A stretch of DNA of 64,000 nt, from the NCBI RefSeq assembly GCF_000807775.2, contig NZ_CP047385.1, positions 930,001 to 994,000 of the forward strand, read 5' to 3'. Made by a program: the position numbers and the translations under genes. Under the pieces are notes generated by a model. It was not told where the DNA came from and searched no databases. It saw only the letters and a program-made list of their open reading frames with translations. This document shows, piece after piece, positions 19,872 through 29,247 of this stretch. Each line of letters begins with the position of its first letter. The stretch's first letter is position 1. This stretch comes from Pandoraea fibrosis (GTDB lineage Bacteria; Pseudomonadota; Gammaproteobacteria; Burkholderiales; Burkholderiaceae).

Positions 19872-21227
19872 ATGGTCGCGGTGCAAGGCAACTTGCTGCT
19901 GGTGTACGCGCTTGTCGCGGTAATCGCGTTGATCGTGCTGATCGCGCGTTTCAAACTGAATCCGTTCATCACGCTGATCGTCGTCTCGCTCGTGCTCGGG
20001 CTGGCGGTGGGCATGCCCATGGGCGGTATCGTCAAGGCTTTCGAGACGGGCGTGGGCAACACGCTGGGGCACATTGCGCTCGTGGTGGGGCTTGGCACGA
20101 TGCTCGGCAAGATGATGGCCGAGTCGGGGGGCGCAGAGCGTATCGCGCGCACGCTCATCGGGTTCTTCGGTGAGAAGAACGTGCACTGGGCGATGGTCGT
20201 GATCGCGTTCATCGTCGGTCTGCCGGTGTTCTTCGAAGTCGGTTTCGTGCTGCTGATCCCGATTGCCTTCAACGTGGCCAAGCGTACCGGCACGTCGATG
20301 GTGCTCGTCGGCATCCCGATGGTCGCCGGCCTGTCGGTCGTGCATGGCCTGATTCCGCCGCACCCGGCTGCCTTGCTGGCCGTGACGGCCTACAACGCGG
20401 ACATTGGCCACACCATCATGTACGCGCTGATCGTCGGCATTCCGACGGCCGCGATTGCCGGCCCGCTCTTCGCGAAGCTGATGTCGCGTTACGTGGTGCC
20501 GAATCCGGACAATCCGCTGCTGGCCCAGTTCGTTGACGAAGATCGCGAGATGAGCCAACTGCCGGGCTTCGGCATCACGCTGTTCACGATTCTGCTGCCG
20601 GTGATCCTGATGCTCATCGGTAGCTGGGCAGATGTGTTCTTCGCACCGAAGACGTTTGCCAACGATTTCCTGCGTCTCATCGGTAACTCGGTGATGGCGC
20701 TGCTCATTGCCACGCTCGTGAGCTTCTTCACGTTCGGCAAGCAGCGTGGTTTCAATCGCGACCAGATTCTGAAGTTCACCAACGAGTGTCTGGCGCCGAT
20801 TGCCACGATCACGCTGGTGGTGGGCGCAGGCGGCGGTTTCGGGCGTATTCTCATGGACAGCGGCGTGTCGAAGGCGATCGTGGATGTGGCCACGCATGCG
20901 AACCTCTCGCCGCTGCTGCTGGGCTGGCTGGTCGCGGTGCTGATCCGTATTGCGACGGGCTCGGCCACGGTGGCCATGACGACGGCGTGCGGCATCGTCG
21001 CACCGATCGCGGCTGCGGCTGGCGCCACGGTCAAGCCTGAGCTGATGGTGCTGGCCACGGGGGCGGGGTCGCTGATCCTGTCGCACGTGAACGACGGTGG
21101 CTTCTGGCTGGTCAAGGAGTACTTCAACATGACCGTGCCGCAGACCTTCAAGACCTGGACGGTTTGCGAAACGATCATTTCGGTCGTGGCGTTGTTGCTC
21201 ACGCTTGGCCTCGCGACGGTGGTCTGA
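19872..21227 (+). CDS. gntT: GntP-family gluconate:H+ symporter
   Basis: Inner-membrane permease of the GntP family (gluconate and related sugar acids), 451 residues with about a dozen hydrophobic segments. Family signatures include GLGTMLGKMMAESGGAERIARTL (starting near 76), VFFEVGFVLLIPI (near 118), GLSVVHGLIPPHPA (near 155-168) and VNDGGFWLVKEYFNM near 410. Position between eda and gluconate kinase makes gluconate the likely substrate. GAGGAGA precedes the ATG at 19872. Exact subtype (GntT, GntU, GntP) cannot be told from sequence by eye. Confidence 0.9.
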   Translation: MVAVQGNLLLVYALVAVIALIVLIARFKLNPFITLIVVSLVLGLAVGMPMGGIVKAFETGVGNTLGHIALVVGLGTMLGKMMAESGGAERIARTLIGFFGEKNVHWAMVVIAFIVGLPVFFEVGFVLLIPIAFNVAKRTGTSMVLVGIPMVAGLSVVHGLIPPHPAALLAVTAYNADIGHTIMYALIVGIPTAAIAGPLFAKLMSRYVVPNPDNPLLAQFVDEDREMSQLPGFGITLFTILLPVILMLIGSWADVFFAPKTFANDFLRLIGNSVMALLIATLVSFFTFGKQRGFNRDQILKFTNECLAPIATITLVVGAGGGFGRILMDSGVSKAIVDVATHANLSPLLLGWLVAVLIRIATGSATVAMTTACGIVAPIAAAAGATVKPELMVLATGAGSLILSHVNDGGFWLVKEYFNMTVPQTFKTWTVCETIISVVALLLTLGLATVV

Positions 21228-21306
21228 GGTCACGATGCGCGAGGCGCAATGCCAGAAATACGCCGACGCAAGTCGGCCGGTGGGTAAGGGAATAAGGAGG
21301 CGAGCC

Positions 21307-21840
21307 ATGATCGTCGTGGTAATGGGCGTATCGGGCAGCGGCAAGAGCACGGTCGGGCAGCAGCTTGCCGACCGTCTGGGCTGCGGGTTTTCCGACGCGG
21401 ATTCGTTTCACAGTGCGGCGAACATCGAAAAGATGCGTCGCGGTGAGGCGCTGAACGACAATGACCGCGCACCGTGGCTTGCGGCGATTCGTGAAGCCAT
21501 CGTGGCGCGTCGGCTGGCGGGACGTCATCATGTGTTCGCCTGTTCGGCGTTGCGCGCGCGGTATCGCGATGTGTTGGGCGAGCACGACGGCGATGTCGTG
21601 TTCGTCTACCTGAAGGGGGCTCCCGAGGTGATCGGCGAGCGGCTGGCGTCGCGTTCGGGGCATTTTTTCGACCCGGCGCTGCTCAAAAGCCAGTTCGACA
21701 CGCTCGAAGAACCGCGCGATGCGCTGGTGATCGACATCCGCGAGTCGCCCGACGCCATCGTGGAGACGCTGCTGCACAAGCTCGCCGCGTGCCCCGGCGG
21801 CGCACCGCTGACGTCGGCCGGGCCGGCGCGCGTACAATAG
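21307..21840 (+). CDS. gntK: Gluconokinase
   Basis: Phosphorylates gluconate to 6-phosphogluconate, the Edd substrate. The 177-residue P-loop kinase has Walker A GVSGSGKST (residues 7-15), the gluconate-binding DADSFHSAANIEKM (about 32-45), FACSALRARYRD near 78-89 and the lid sequence LASRSGHFF. The frame extends upstream, but ATG at 21307 after AAGGAGGCGAGCC is clearly the start. It ends the edd-eda-gntT-gntK set, which together takes external gluconate to pyruvate and glyceraldehyde-3-phosphate. Confidence 0.96.
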   Translation: MIVVVMGVSGSGKSTVGQQLADRLGCGFSDADSFHSAANIEKMRRGEALNDNDRAPWLAAIREAIVARRLAGRHHVFACSALRARYRDVLGEHDGDVVFVYLKGAPEVIGERLASRSGHFFDPALLKSQFDTLEEPRDALVIDIRESPDAIVETLLHKLAACPGGAPLTSAGPARVQ

Positions 21841-21889
21841 CGGTTTATTCCCTCCGCCGGCACTTCGCGTGCCGGTCGTAAGCATCGAC

Positions 21890-23239
21890 ATGGCTTCCTT
21901 CGAATTCTTCGCACCCTGTCCTCGTGGACTGGAAGAGGCGCTTGCCGCCGAACTGGCCGAGCTGGGACGTCTGGCGCCGGTATCGGTTGGCAAACAGGTG
22001 CCGGGTGGCGTGCATTTCGCCGGCCCGTGGGCGGCCGGCATGGCGGCCAACCTGCATTCGCGCATCGCGAGCCGTGTCCTGCTGCGTGTGGCCCAGCAGG
22101 GTTATCGCACGGAACAGGACATCTACGAATTCGCCCTGCGTCAGCGCTGGGAAGAGTGGTTCGGCTATCAGCAGACCCTGCGTGTGGATGTCACCGGTAT
22201 CAAGGCGCCGGTGCGCAGCCTCGAGTTCGTGACGTTGCGCATCAAGGACGCCGTGTGCGATCGTCTGCGCGAGAAGACTGGCTCGCGGCCGAACATCGAT
22301 ACGTCGGAACCCGACGTTCGCGTGTTCGCCTTCCTGACGGCGACTGACGCCACGCTGTATCTCGACACCTCCGGCGAAGCGCTGTTCAAACGCGGTTGGC
22401 GTCTGGACAAGGGCGCCGCGCCGTTGCGCGAGAACCTGGCCGCCGGCATTCTGCGACTGGCCGGCTGGCGCACCGATACGGCCGCCGACATGGTGCTGTA
22501 CGACCCGATGTGCGGCAGCGGCACCTTCCTCGCCGAAGCCGCACAGATTGCGCAAGGCGTCCCTGCGGGCGCGGGCCGTCGCTTCGGTTTCGAGAAACTC
22601 AAGGGCTACGACATCACGGCATGGCAGGCACTGAAAGTGCAGGCGACAGAGGCGCAGCGCGACGCGCGCGTGCGTGGTGTGCCGTCGACCATTTTCGGCA
22701 GCGATATTTCGGGGGACATGCTGGTCAAGTCGCGCGCCAATCTGGAGCGCGCCGGCGTGGGTGACATCGGCCTGAAGCAGGTGGATGCCCGCGATATGTC
22801 GCCGCCGGTGGATCGGCCGGGGATCATCATCGCGAATCCGCCGTATGGCGAGCGTATCGAGGTGCGCGGTCGTCGTGCGCCGCGTGATGGACGTGATGGA
22901 CGCGATAGTCGCGACGGTCGTGACGACGACGAGCGTTATTCGCCCGACGTGCAAGGCAACCGTGGCGGTTTCCAACGGAATCAGCCGGACGGCGTGGATG
23001 CCGAGTTCTTCCGTGCCTTTGGCGACGCCCTCAAACAACGTTTCACCGGCTGGAGCGCGTATTTGCTGACGGCCGACATGAGCCTGCCGGGGCAGATGCG
23101 TCTGCGCGAATCGCGCCGCACGCCGCTGTACAACGGTGCGCTCGAATGCCGCTTGTTCCGCTTCGACCTGATCGCCGGTTCGGTGCGCAAGCGTGGCGAT
23201 AGCGAAAGCAAGGGCGAAGACAGCGCACCGCAAGCGTAA
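21890..23239 (+). CDS. THUMP-domain class I rRNA methyltransferase (RlmL/YcbY-type)
   Basis: Predicted N2-guanine 23S rRNA methyltransferase, 449 residues. An N-terminal ferredoxin-like/THUMP region (about 1-160; EFFAPCPRGLEEAL) is followed by a Rossmann methyltransferase domain with the AdoMet region YDPMCGSGTFLAEAA (204-218) and catalytic NPPYGER (316-322). It corresponds to the RlmL half of E. coli RlmKL; no RlmK domain is fused. Just after NPPY, residues ~326-365 form a low-complexity Arg/Asp/Gly repeat (RDGRDGRDSRDGRDDD) not part of the usual fold. ATG 21890 is chosen over an upstream GTG at 21869. Confidence 0.9.
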   Translation: MASFEFFAPCPRGLEEALAAELAELGRLAPVSVGKQVPGGVHFAGPWAAGMAANLHSRIASRVLLRVAQQGYRTEQDIYEFALRQRWEEWFGYQQTLRVDVTGIKAPVRSLEFVTLRIKDAVCDRLREKTGSRPNIDTSEPDVRVFAFLTATDATLYLDTSGEALFKRGWRLDKGAAPLRENLAAGILRLAGWRTDTAADMVLYDPMCGSGTFLAEAAQIAQGVPAGAGRRFGFEKLKGYDITAWQALKVQATEAQRDARVRGVPSTIFGSDISGDMLVKSRANLERAGVGDIGLKQVDARDMSPPVDRPGIIIANPPYGERIEVRGRRAPRDGRDGRDSRDGRDDDERYSPDVQGNRGGFQRNQPDGVDAEFFRAFGDALKQRFTGWSAYLLTADMSLPGQMRLRESRRTPLYNGALECRLFRFDLIAGSVRKRGDSESKGEDSAPQA

Positions 23240-23259
23240 GCGCATCGTTGCTCGAGGGT

Positions 23260-23289
23260 AAAAAAGACCGGCGATTGCCGGTCTTTTTG
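23260..23289. terminator. Bidirectional intrinsic terminator
   Basis: AAAAAGACCGGC (23261-23272), loop GATT, GCCGGTCTTTTT (23277-23288): a perfect 12-bp stem with T-runs for both directions, between the convergent rRNA methyltransferase and the 365-residue protein gene. Confidence 0.92.
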
Positions 23290-23317
23290 CTTTCCGGGCG
23301 ACGTGAATCGGGCGAGG

Positions 23318-24415
23318 TTACCGGCTACCTTCGGAGGAAACCGTGAGCCGATCACCGGGGGGCGGTGATGCGTTTGGCGATAAGGTCGGCGGCGGCGCGA
23401 CGCGCACTGCCCGTCGCCGGGACGTCGACGCCTCGTGGCGGTCCCGCAACTCGCTCGGCCGGATGGGCGCTTGGGCCGGATCGAATGTCAGGTTGTCGGG
23501 GTCGGAGAGATCGCTGTCGTAGTCAGGGCCGGTGCGGGCAGGATGGCCCGCAAGGTCGAGGCAACCGATCAGCGTCACGTTCCTGAGCCAACGCTCCGTT
23601 TCGCAGGTCACCGGATTGTGAGACACGATGTCGTCGCGGAAGGTCGCACCGCGCGGGTCCGGAGATATCTCCCAGAGACCGTTACGCACTTCCCAATGCG
23701 GCCAGACCTGCCCGGTAGTGCCGTGATGCGTGTGCGCCAAAGCCTGATACGCGCGGCGGCAGGCGTCGCGCACGCAGTCGTCGTCCGTCCGATCCATGGT
23801 CGCGATTTCAAGCAGTTCTCTGAGACTTCCCGTCTCACTCGTCGACGCGCTGTAGAAATATACCCACTTGTTGGTGACGTCGAACGACCACGGTACGGCG
23901 ACGTCGTGACCGAAGGCTTGCAAGATGCGTAGCGTCAGGACATCGTCGGCCACATGCACTGCCTCGTCGCGCTCCTGCACCGATCGTGCCCACGCGTTGA
24001 GCGTCGGCGTCAACACCAGCCGCTCGAAGATCGTCCATTGCGTCGGGCGCGCGAGCAGTCGTTGCAGGAGGTCGACGGCAATCGCATCCGGCAGACCGGC
24101 ATCTCTGAGCAGGTCTACCGTCACCTCGTGGTCTTCCAGCACGGCGAGCTGACGCAGCGCCAGTCGCTGTCGTGCATCGCGAGCCGGCTCGCCGATGGGG
24201 GTCTTGCCGATGTATCGCTCGATTTCGTGTCCGAACACGCTGTCCGCGTGCACGGCGGCAAGCGCGATGGCCTCTTTCGTCGGATTGCATTTGGGGTTGA
24301 GCGCCCGGATCTGCACGACGTCGCTCCAACTGAGGGACCGGTAAATAGGCTCCAGGGCCACAGTATTCAGATGCGCGGCTGTGCCTGGCGCGACATGACA
24401 GTTGCCAACGTTCAT
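23318..24415 (-). CDS. Unrecognised 365-residue protein
   Basis: I do not recognise a family. The body (about 1-300) is a soluble, probably helical protein with many Asp/Glu/Arg and several Trp (RPTQWTIFERL, VPWSFDVTNKWVYFY, VWPHWEVRNGLWEI). The last ~65 residues are rich in Pro, Arg, Ser and Asp (PDYDSDLSDPD, TSRRRAVRVAPPPTLSPNASPPPGD) and look disordered. No signal peptide or membrane segment is visible. ATG 24415 is chosen because AAGGA lies about nine bases upstream; the frame is open for 100 more codons without a ribosome-binding site. Base composition appears lower in GC than neighbours. It could be acquired, possibly a secreted protein, but nothing shows this directly. Confidence 0.65.
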   Translation of the reverse strand: MNVGNCHVAPGTAAHLNTVALEPIYRSLSWSDVVQIRALNPKCNPTKEAIALAAVHADSVFGHEIERYIGKTPIGEPARDARQRLALRQLAVLEDHEVTVDLLRDAGLPDAIAVDLLQRLLARPTQWTIFERLVLTPTLNAWARSVQERDEAVHVADDVLTLRILQAFGHDVAVPWSFDVTNKWVYFYSASTSETGSLRELLEIATMDRTDDDCVRDACRRAYQALAHTHHGTTGQVWPHWEVRNGLWEISPDPRGATFRDDIVSHNPVTCETERWLRNVTLIGCLDLAGHPARTGPDYDSDLSDPDNLTFDPAQAPIRPSELRDRHEASTSRRRAVRVAPPPTLSPNASPPPGDRLTVSSEGSR

Positions 24416-24558
24416 CGACAATTTTCCTTCCGACAAAGTGAGAGGAGGCATTGTCGGGAAAGACGCCCGCGAACGATGTCGAGATCGCTCGCCGGAATTG
24501 TCGAAACGGTGCGGAGATGCGGAGATACCGAGGTGCCGCCGATGACGTGCTCGCCGGC

Positions 24559-25320
24559 TCAGGCGGGTTTTGCCATCAGGAAGCGGCGAAGCACGCCGTG
24601 CGAGTAGTGGCTCGCGACCTCGCGAAGAAAGCGCGCGAAGTCGACGTAGGCGTCGTCGTCGGCAGCATCGGAGAGCGTGCGCATGACCGCGAACGGGATG
24701 TCGTACTCGTGACACACCTGCGCCACAGCCGCGCCCTCCATCTCCACGGCGAGGGCTGCGGGCAACGCATCGCGCAGGCGATCGACTTCCTGCACGCTGG
24801 AGACGAAGCGGTCGCCACTCGCGATCTGGCCAACGTGCACGCGCGGCGCGGTCATCTGAAATTTGGCGCGCAAGGTGGCCGACACCTGTGTCGTCATCTC
24901 GCTGGCGAGCCAGTCGCGGGCGGCTTGTGCGAGGGCGTCGCGCAGGACGGGCGTGGTGTCGAAGGTCGCGCGTCCGAGCAGCGGAATTTCGTAGCGGGGG
25001 AAGAGGGGGCTGGCGTCCATGTCGTGCTGCACGAGGGTGTCGGCGATCACCACGTCGCCCACCGACAGTCCGTGGGCGAGGCCACCCGCCAATCCGGTAA
25101 AAACGATCTCGTCAACGTTGAACCGGTGAATCAGTGCGGTCGTGGTCGCTGCCGCCGCCACCTTGCCGATGCGTGCGAGCACGATGACGCAGGGGTGCCC
25201 ATGCAGTTTGCCCACGTGGTAGTCGCGCATGCCAATGTGCTCGACGTGCGCCCCGGGGGCCATTTCGGCGAGCAGATCGGCGACTTCTTCATGCAGAGCA
25301 GCGACAATACCGAGCGTCAT
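24559..25320 (-). CDS. mtnN: 5'-methylthioadenosine/S-adenosylhomocysteine nucleosidase
   Basis: Cleaves adenine from 5'-methylthioadenosine and S-adenosylhomocysteine, recycling by-products of polyamine synthesis, methylation and quorum-signal production. The 253-residue protein has the N-terminal catalytic Glu region GIVAALHEEV (4-13), VFTGLAGGL near 73-81, the substrate-binding VEMEGAAVAQVCHE near 194 and the catalytic Asp in MRTLSDAADDD near 215. It is monocistronic by appearance, followed by the unrecognised gene 143 bp downstream and preceded by the transhydrogenase operon. Confidence 0.93.
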   Translation of the reverse strand: MTLGIVAALHEEVADLLAEMAPGAHVEHIGMRDYHVGKLHGHPCVIVLARIGKVAAAATTTALIHRFNVDEIVFTGLAGGLAHGLSVGDVVIADTLVQHDMDASPLFPRYEIPLLGRATFDTTPVLRDALAQAARDWLASEMTTQVSATLRAKFQMTAPRVHVGQIASGDRFVSSVQEVDRLRDALPAALAVEMEGAAVAQVCHEYDIPFAVMRTLSDAADDDAYVDFARFLREVASHYSHGVLRRFLMAKPA

Positions 25321-25360
25321 GACGCGATTCCAGCAGGCAATGAGAAGCGCGCATTGTAGC

Positions 25361-25390
25361 GCGGGGCTGCGCCGTCCCGGGCAGCCCCGC
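25361..25390 (-). terminator. GC-rich hairpin after pntB
   Basis: GCGGGGCTGC (25361-25370) and GCAGCCCCGC (25381-25390) form a perfect 10-bp stem 35 bp beyond the pntB stop. No T-run follows, so it is a weak terminator or an mRNA 3' end stabiliser. Confidence 0.45.
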
Positions 25391-25424
25391 TTTGCCGCGC
25401 CATGCCGTTGACCGGCGCGTGGAC

Positions 25425-26867
25425 TTACTCGACGGCCTTGACCATTTCTTCGACGACCTTCTTCGCGTCGCCGAACACCATCATGGTCTTGTCGAGATAG
25501 AACAGTTCGTTATCCAGCCCGGCATAGCCCGCCGCCATCGAACGTTTGTTGACGATGATCGTCTTGGCCTTGTAGGCCTCGAGAATCGGCATGCCGGCAA
25601 TCGGCGATTGCGGATCGTTCTTCGCAGCGGGGTTCACCACGTCGTTCGCGCCGAGCACCAGCACCACGTCCGTCTGGCCGAATTCGCCGTTGATCTCGTC
25701 CATCTCCAGCACCTGGTCGTAGGGCACTTCGGCTTCGGCGAGCAGCACGTTCATGTGCCCCGGCATGCGACCTGCCACCGGGTGAATGGCGTAACGGACA
25801 TTCACGCCTTTCTCCGAGAGTTTGTCGGTCAACTCCTTGAGCGCGTGCTGTGCGCGCGCCACGGCCAGACCGTAACCCGGCACGATCACCAGCGATTCGG
25901 CGTTGCTCATCAGGAACGCCGCGTCATCCGGCGAGCCCGACTTGACCGGACGTTGCTGTTGTTCGCCGCCGGCGGCACTTGCGCCGGGCGTTGCACCGAA
26001 GCCACCGAGAATCACGTTGAAGAACGAGCGATTCATGGCCTTGCACATGATGTAAGACAGAATCGCGCCCGACGAGCCGACCAGCGAGCCCGCGATGATG
26101 AGCATCGGGTTGTTCAGCGAGAAGCCGATCCCTGCGGCGGCCCAGCCGGAGTACGAGTTCAGCATCGACACCACGACCGGCATGTCCGCCCCGCCGATCG
26201 GGATGATGATGAGCACGCCGAGCACGAAGGCGATGGCCGTCATCAGAATGAACGGCAGCCAGCTTTGCGACAGGAAGAAAATCACGCCGAAGCCGAGCAT
26301 CGCGATGGCGAGCAGCAGGTTGATCGTGTGCTGGCCCGTGAACTGAACCGGCGCGCCCTGGAACAGACGGAACTTGTACTTGCCCGAGAGCTTGCCGAAG
26401 GCGATGACCGAACCCGAGAACGTGATGGCGCCAACGAACGTACCGATGAACAGCTCGATACGGTTGCCCGGCGGCAATACCGTTTCCCCGGCAGGCACGA
26501 TGCCGAACGCGGCCGGCTCGGCCACTGCGGCCACCGCGATACACACCGCCGCCAGACCGATCAGCGAGTGCATGGCCGCGACCAGTTCCGGCATCTTGGT
26601 CATCTCGACCTTGCGGGCGACGAACGCCCCGATGCCGCCACCGACCACGAGGCCCGCGAGAATCAGACCGAGGCCCGAATAGCCGCCGCCCATCAGACGA
26701 CGCAGTTCGTAGATCAGCGCCAGCGTGGTCAGCGCCGCAATGGCCATCCCGATCATGCCGAACGCGTTGCCGCGCCGTGCCATTTTCGGGTTCGACAAGC
26801 CCTTGAGTGCCTGAATGAAACAGATCGACGCGACCAGATACAACAGCGTCACAAGATTCATGCTCAT
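25425..26867 (-). CDS. pntB: NAD(P) transhydrogenase subunit beta
   Basis: Membrane and NADP(H)-binding (domain III) subunit of the proton-translocating transhydrogenase, which uses the proton gradient to make NADPH from NADH. The 480 residues comprise about nine hydrophobic segments (residues ~1-275) and a C-terminal NADP(H) domain beginning near 305 with [15 protein letters not shown] and including [19 protein letters not shown] and the [15 protein letters not shown] segment. Its start overlaps the end of pntAB by four bases (ATGA-type), so translation is coupled. Confidence 0.97.
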   Translation of the reverse strand: MSMNLVTLLYLVASICFIQALKGLSNPKMARRGNAFGMIGMAIAALTTLALIYELRRLMGGGYSGLGLILAGLVVGGGIGAFVARKVEMTKMPELVAAMHSLIGLAAVCIAVAAVAEPAAFGIVPAGETVLPPGNRIELFIGTFVGAITFSGSVIAFGKLSGKYKFRLFQGAPVQFTGQHTINLLLAIAMLGFGVIFFLSQSWLPFILMTAIAFVLGVLIIIPIGGADMPVVVSMLNSYSGWAAAGIGFSLNNPMLIIAGSLVGSSGAILSYIMCKAMNRSFFNVILGGFGATPGASAAGGEQQQRPVKSGSPDDAAFLMSNAESLVIVPGYGLAVARAQHALKELTDKLSEKGVNVRYAIHPVAGRMPGHMNVLLAEAEVPYDQVLEMDEINGEFGQTDVVLVLGANDVVNPAAKNDPQSPIAGMPILEAYKAKTIIVNKRSMAAGYAGLDNELFYLDKTMMVFGDAKKVVEEMVKAVE

Positions 26868-27184
26868 TGCTTGTCCCCTTCAGCCTTTGCCGGCTTGTCT
26901 TTTTTCTTGAACATCTCGAGCATTCGCTGTGTCACGAGGAAGCCCCCGAACACGTTCACGGCGGCGAGCGCCACGGCGACCACGCCCATCGTCTTGCCGA
27001 GGTTGCCTTCGGTCAGCCCGGCCGCGAGCATGGCGCCCACGATCACGATGGCCGAGATCGCATTGGTCACCGCCATGAGCGGCGTGTGCAATGCCGGCGT
27101 GACGTTCCACACCACGTGATAGCCGACGTACACCGCCAGCACGAAGATGATCAGATTGATCACCGTGTGATTGATCATTTCCAT
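26864..27184 (-). CDS. pntAB: NAD(P) transhydrogenase subunit alpha, part 2
   Basis: A 106-residue membrane subunit carrying the hydrophobic segments that in E. coli form the C-terminal end of PntA. Three or four transmembrane stretches (about 6-24, 30-58, 62-82) include [28 protein letters not shown], the conserved domain II helix pair. A short Lys/Glu-rich tail follows. It lies between pntAA and pntB in a three-gene operon, the split-alpha form common in Burkholderiales and alphaproteobacteria. Confidence 0.95.
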   Translation of the reverse strand: MEMINHTVINLIIFVLAVYVGYHVVWNVTPALHTPLMAVTNAISAIVIVGAMLAAGLTEGNLGKTMGVVAVALAAVNVFGGFLVTQRMLEMFKKKDKPAKAEGDKQ

Positions 27185-27199
27185 TTGCGTCCCCCTCCC

Positions 27200-28330
27200 T
27201 TATGCCGCACGCAGCACTTCACCGTCGCGGCACATCAGGCACGCGGCAACGATGTCGTCGTTGGTATCGATCACGAGCTTGCCTTCCTTGTCGATCACCA
27301 GCTTCAGGAAGTCGAGCACGTTGCGTGCATACAGCGCGGACGCATCGGCGGCGACCATGCCGGCGAGGTTGGTGTATCCCGCAATCGTCACGCCGTGGAC
27401 TTTCACGACCTCATCGGCCACCGACAGCGGGCAGTTGCCGCCGCCGTTCGCGCCGCGTCCGGCGGCCAGATCGATGATGACCGAGCCGGGCTTCATCGCC
27501 TTGACGGTGTCCTCAGCGATCAACGTAGGCGCGGCACGGCCCGGAATCAGCGCGGTAGAGATCACGATGTCCGCCTGCGTGAGGCGGGTGTGCACCAGTT
27601 GTGCCTGACGGGCGAGCCACGCGGCGGGCATCGGACGCGCATAGCCGCCCACACCCTTGGCGATCTCGCGTTCTTCGTCGGTCTCGAAGGGAACGTCGAT
27701 GAACTTGGCGCCGAGCGATTCGATCTGCTCGCGCACGGCCGGACGCACGTCCGACGCTTCGATCACCGCCCCCAGCCGCTTGGCCGTGGCAATGGCCTGA
27801 AGGCCTGCCACGCCCGCGCCCAGCACGACCAGACGTGCGGCCTTGACCGTGCCGGCCGCCGTCATGAGCATCGGCATGAAGCGTTGATAGAGATTGGCGG
27901 CGAGCATCACGGCCTTGTAGCCGGCGATGTTGGCCTGCGAGGACAGCACATCCATGCTTTGCGCCCGCGTGGTCCGCGGCGCAGCTTCCAAAGCGAAGGC
28001 CGTGATGCCGGCGGCGGCCATGCGGCCGTTGTTCTCCGCGTCGAACGGATTGAGCATGCCGACAACCACACTGCCGCGCGGGATTTGCGCGAGTTCTTCC
28101 GGCGACGGTGCCCGTACCTTGAGGACGAGTTCCGCGCCCAGCGCGTCGGTGGCGCTGCCCAGCGTAGCGCCGGCGGCCTCGAATGCGGTGTCGGGAACAC
28201 TGGCGGCGTCTCCTGCACCGCGTCCGATAACGACCTGATGTCCCGACGCGACCAGCTTTTTCACCGTTTCGGGCGTTGCCGCGACACGGGATTCACCGGC
28301 AAGCGTCTCGGCGGGGATGCCGATTCTCAT
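27200..28330 (-). CDS. pntAA: NAD(P) transhydrogenase subunit alpha, part 1
   Basis: Soluble NAD(H)-binding domain I of the transhydrogenase, 376 residues. The N-terminal alanine-dehydrogenase-like part has MRIGIPAETLAGESRVAATP (1-20). The nucleotide loop is VLGAGVAGLQAIATAKRLGA near 171-190, followed by SDVRPAVREQ. RAAPTLI and the VIIDLAAGRGANGGGNCPLS segment near 290-310 are conserved. It is the first gene of pntAA-pntAB-pntB; GGAGAGTCGCA precedes the start. The promoter should be within the 440-bp region separating it from the divergent NUDIX gene. Confidence 0.96.
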   Translation of the reverse strand: MRIGIPAETLAGESRVAATPETVKKLVASGHQVVIGRGAGDAASVPDTAFEAAGATLGSATDALGAELVLKVRAPSPEELAQIPRGSVVVGMLNPFDAENNGRMAAAGITAFALEAAPRTTRAQSMDVLSSQANIAGYKAVMLAANLYQRFMPMLMTAAGTVKAARLVVLGAGVAGLQAIATAKRLGAVIEASDVRPAVREQIESLGAKFIDVPFETDEEREIAKGVGGYARPMPAAWLARQAQLVHTRLTQADIVISTALIPGRAAPTLIAEDTVKAMKPGSVIIDLAAGRGANGGGNCPLSVADEVVKVHGVTIAGYTNLAGMVAADASALYARNVLDFLKLVIDKEGKLVIDTNDDIVAACLMCRDGEVLRAA

Positions 28331-28770
28331 TGCGACTCTCCTTGGGTTTGTGAACTGATCTCATCAGAGGCCATGAACCGTGGGCCAAGGAGCCGCAACA
28401 CGCGCTGCCGGGGCAGGCGCACTACCTGTTTCGCCGCTGATGACATTAGTCCTGCACAAACCACTGCATACGAACTACTGCACAAACCGGTGATGCGGTA
28501 CTGCTACTGCGATTGCTGTCATTGCGTGTTGCACATTACTGGTGCTCGTCGAAGCTTACCCGAAGATTACAAACCCGCCTATTGCACGAAACGACATATG
28601 GATATGCGAATGTGCACGGATGGCGGGCCTCTGAGCCGACCGACCGGTCGGTTGTGCGAATCGCCGGTCTCCTGCGCCAAACACCGCCAGACGGTAAAAT
28701 GTCGGTTTTATCGGGGTAACGTCCTGGCGTATCAGGGTCCGCCAGGTCCCGCGTCCCGCAAGGATGTGCC
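28331..28770. promoter_or_regulatory. Divergent pntAA / NUDIX intergenic region
   Basis: 440 bp with lower GC than its surroundings and no recognisable gene. It contains a 14-bp perfect palindrome at 28639-28652, described separately, and TAAAAT at 28695-28700, a plausible -10 for the NUDIX-mnmA transcript. The remaining sequence shows nothing I can name. Confidence 0.5.
28639..28652. promoter_or_regulatory. TetR-type operator-like palindrome
   Basis: ACCGACCGGTCGGT is a perfect 14-bp palindrome about 43 bp upstream of the candidate NUDIX-mnmA -10. Palindromes of this ACCGNCCGGTNGGT type are typical of TetR-family operators. No TetR gene is in the window, so the regulator is unknown. Confidence 0.5.
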
Positions 28771-29247
28771 ATGAATGCACGCTGGAAGCCCAACGTGACG
28801 GTCGCGGCGGTCGTCGAGCGCGACGGCCGTTTTCTGTTTGTCGAAGAGCAAAAGCGTGCGGGCCTGTTGATCAATCAACCGGCCGGCCATCTTGAGCCGG
28901 GCGAGTCGATCCTCGATGCCGTGCGTCGCGAGGTTCTCGAAGAGACCGCGCATCCGTTCGAGCCGCAGCATTTGCTGGGCATCTATCTGGCCCCCGGCCC
29001 GGACGACATCGCCTATCTGCGCTTCGCCTTCACCGGCACGCTGGGCGCATTCGATGCATCGCGCACGCTCGACGAGGGTATCGTCGGCACGCTCTGGCTC
29101 ACGCCGGACGAAGTGCGGGCGCAACGTGCGCGGCACCGCTCGCCCATTCTCGAGCGATGCATGGACGATTACCTGCGGGGGGTACGTTACGACCTCGCGA
29201 TACTTCAGACCCATCCGGCCGTTGCCGGTGGGCAAGGCAATACATGA
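28771..29247 (+). CDS. NUDIX hydrolase (NudJ-like)
   Basis: A 158-residue pyrophosphohydrolase. The Nudix box spans residues 39-60: GHLEPGE at 39-45, then REVLEETA at 53-60, with the final Gly of the consensus replaced by Ala. [17 protein letters not shown] before the box and [17 protein letters not shown] after it match NudJ, a phosphatase for thiamin pyrophosphate/HMP-PP and nucleoside triphosphates in E. coli. NudJ genes commonly precede mnmA, as here: its stop overlaps the mnmA start (ATGA at 29244-29247). Confidence 0.9.
   Translation: MNARWKPNVTVAAVVERDGRFLFVEEQKRAGLLINQPAGHLEPGESILDAVRREVLEETAHPFEPQHLLGIYLAPGPDDIAYLRFAFTGTLGAFDASRTLDEGIVGTLWLTPDEVRAQRARHRSPILERCMDDYLRGVRYDLAILQTHPAVAGGQGNT

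Noticed and set aside
24416..24715. Upstream extension of the 365-residue protein by 100 codons
   Set aside because: The added sequence is Arg-rich, overlaps the 3' part of mtnN and has no ribosome-binding site, whereas ATG 24415 has AAGGA at proper spacing.
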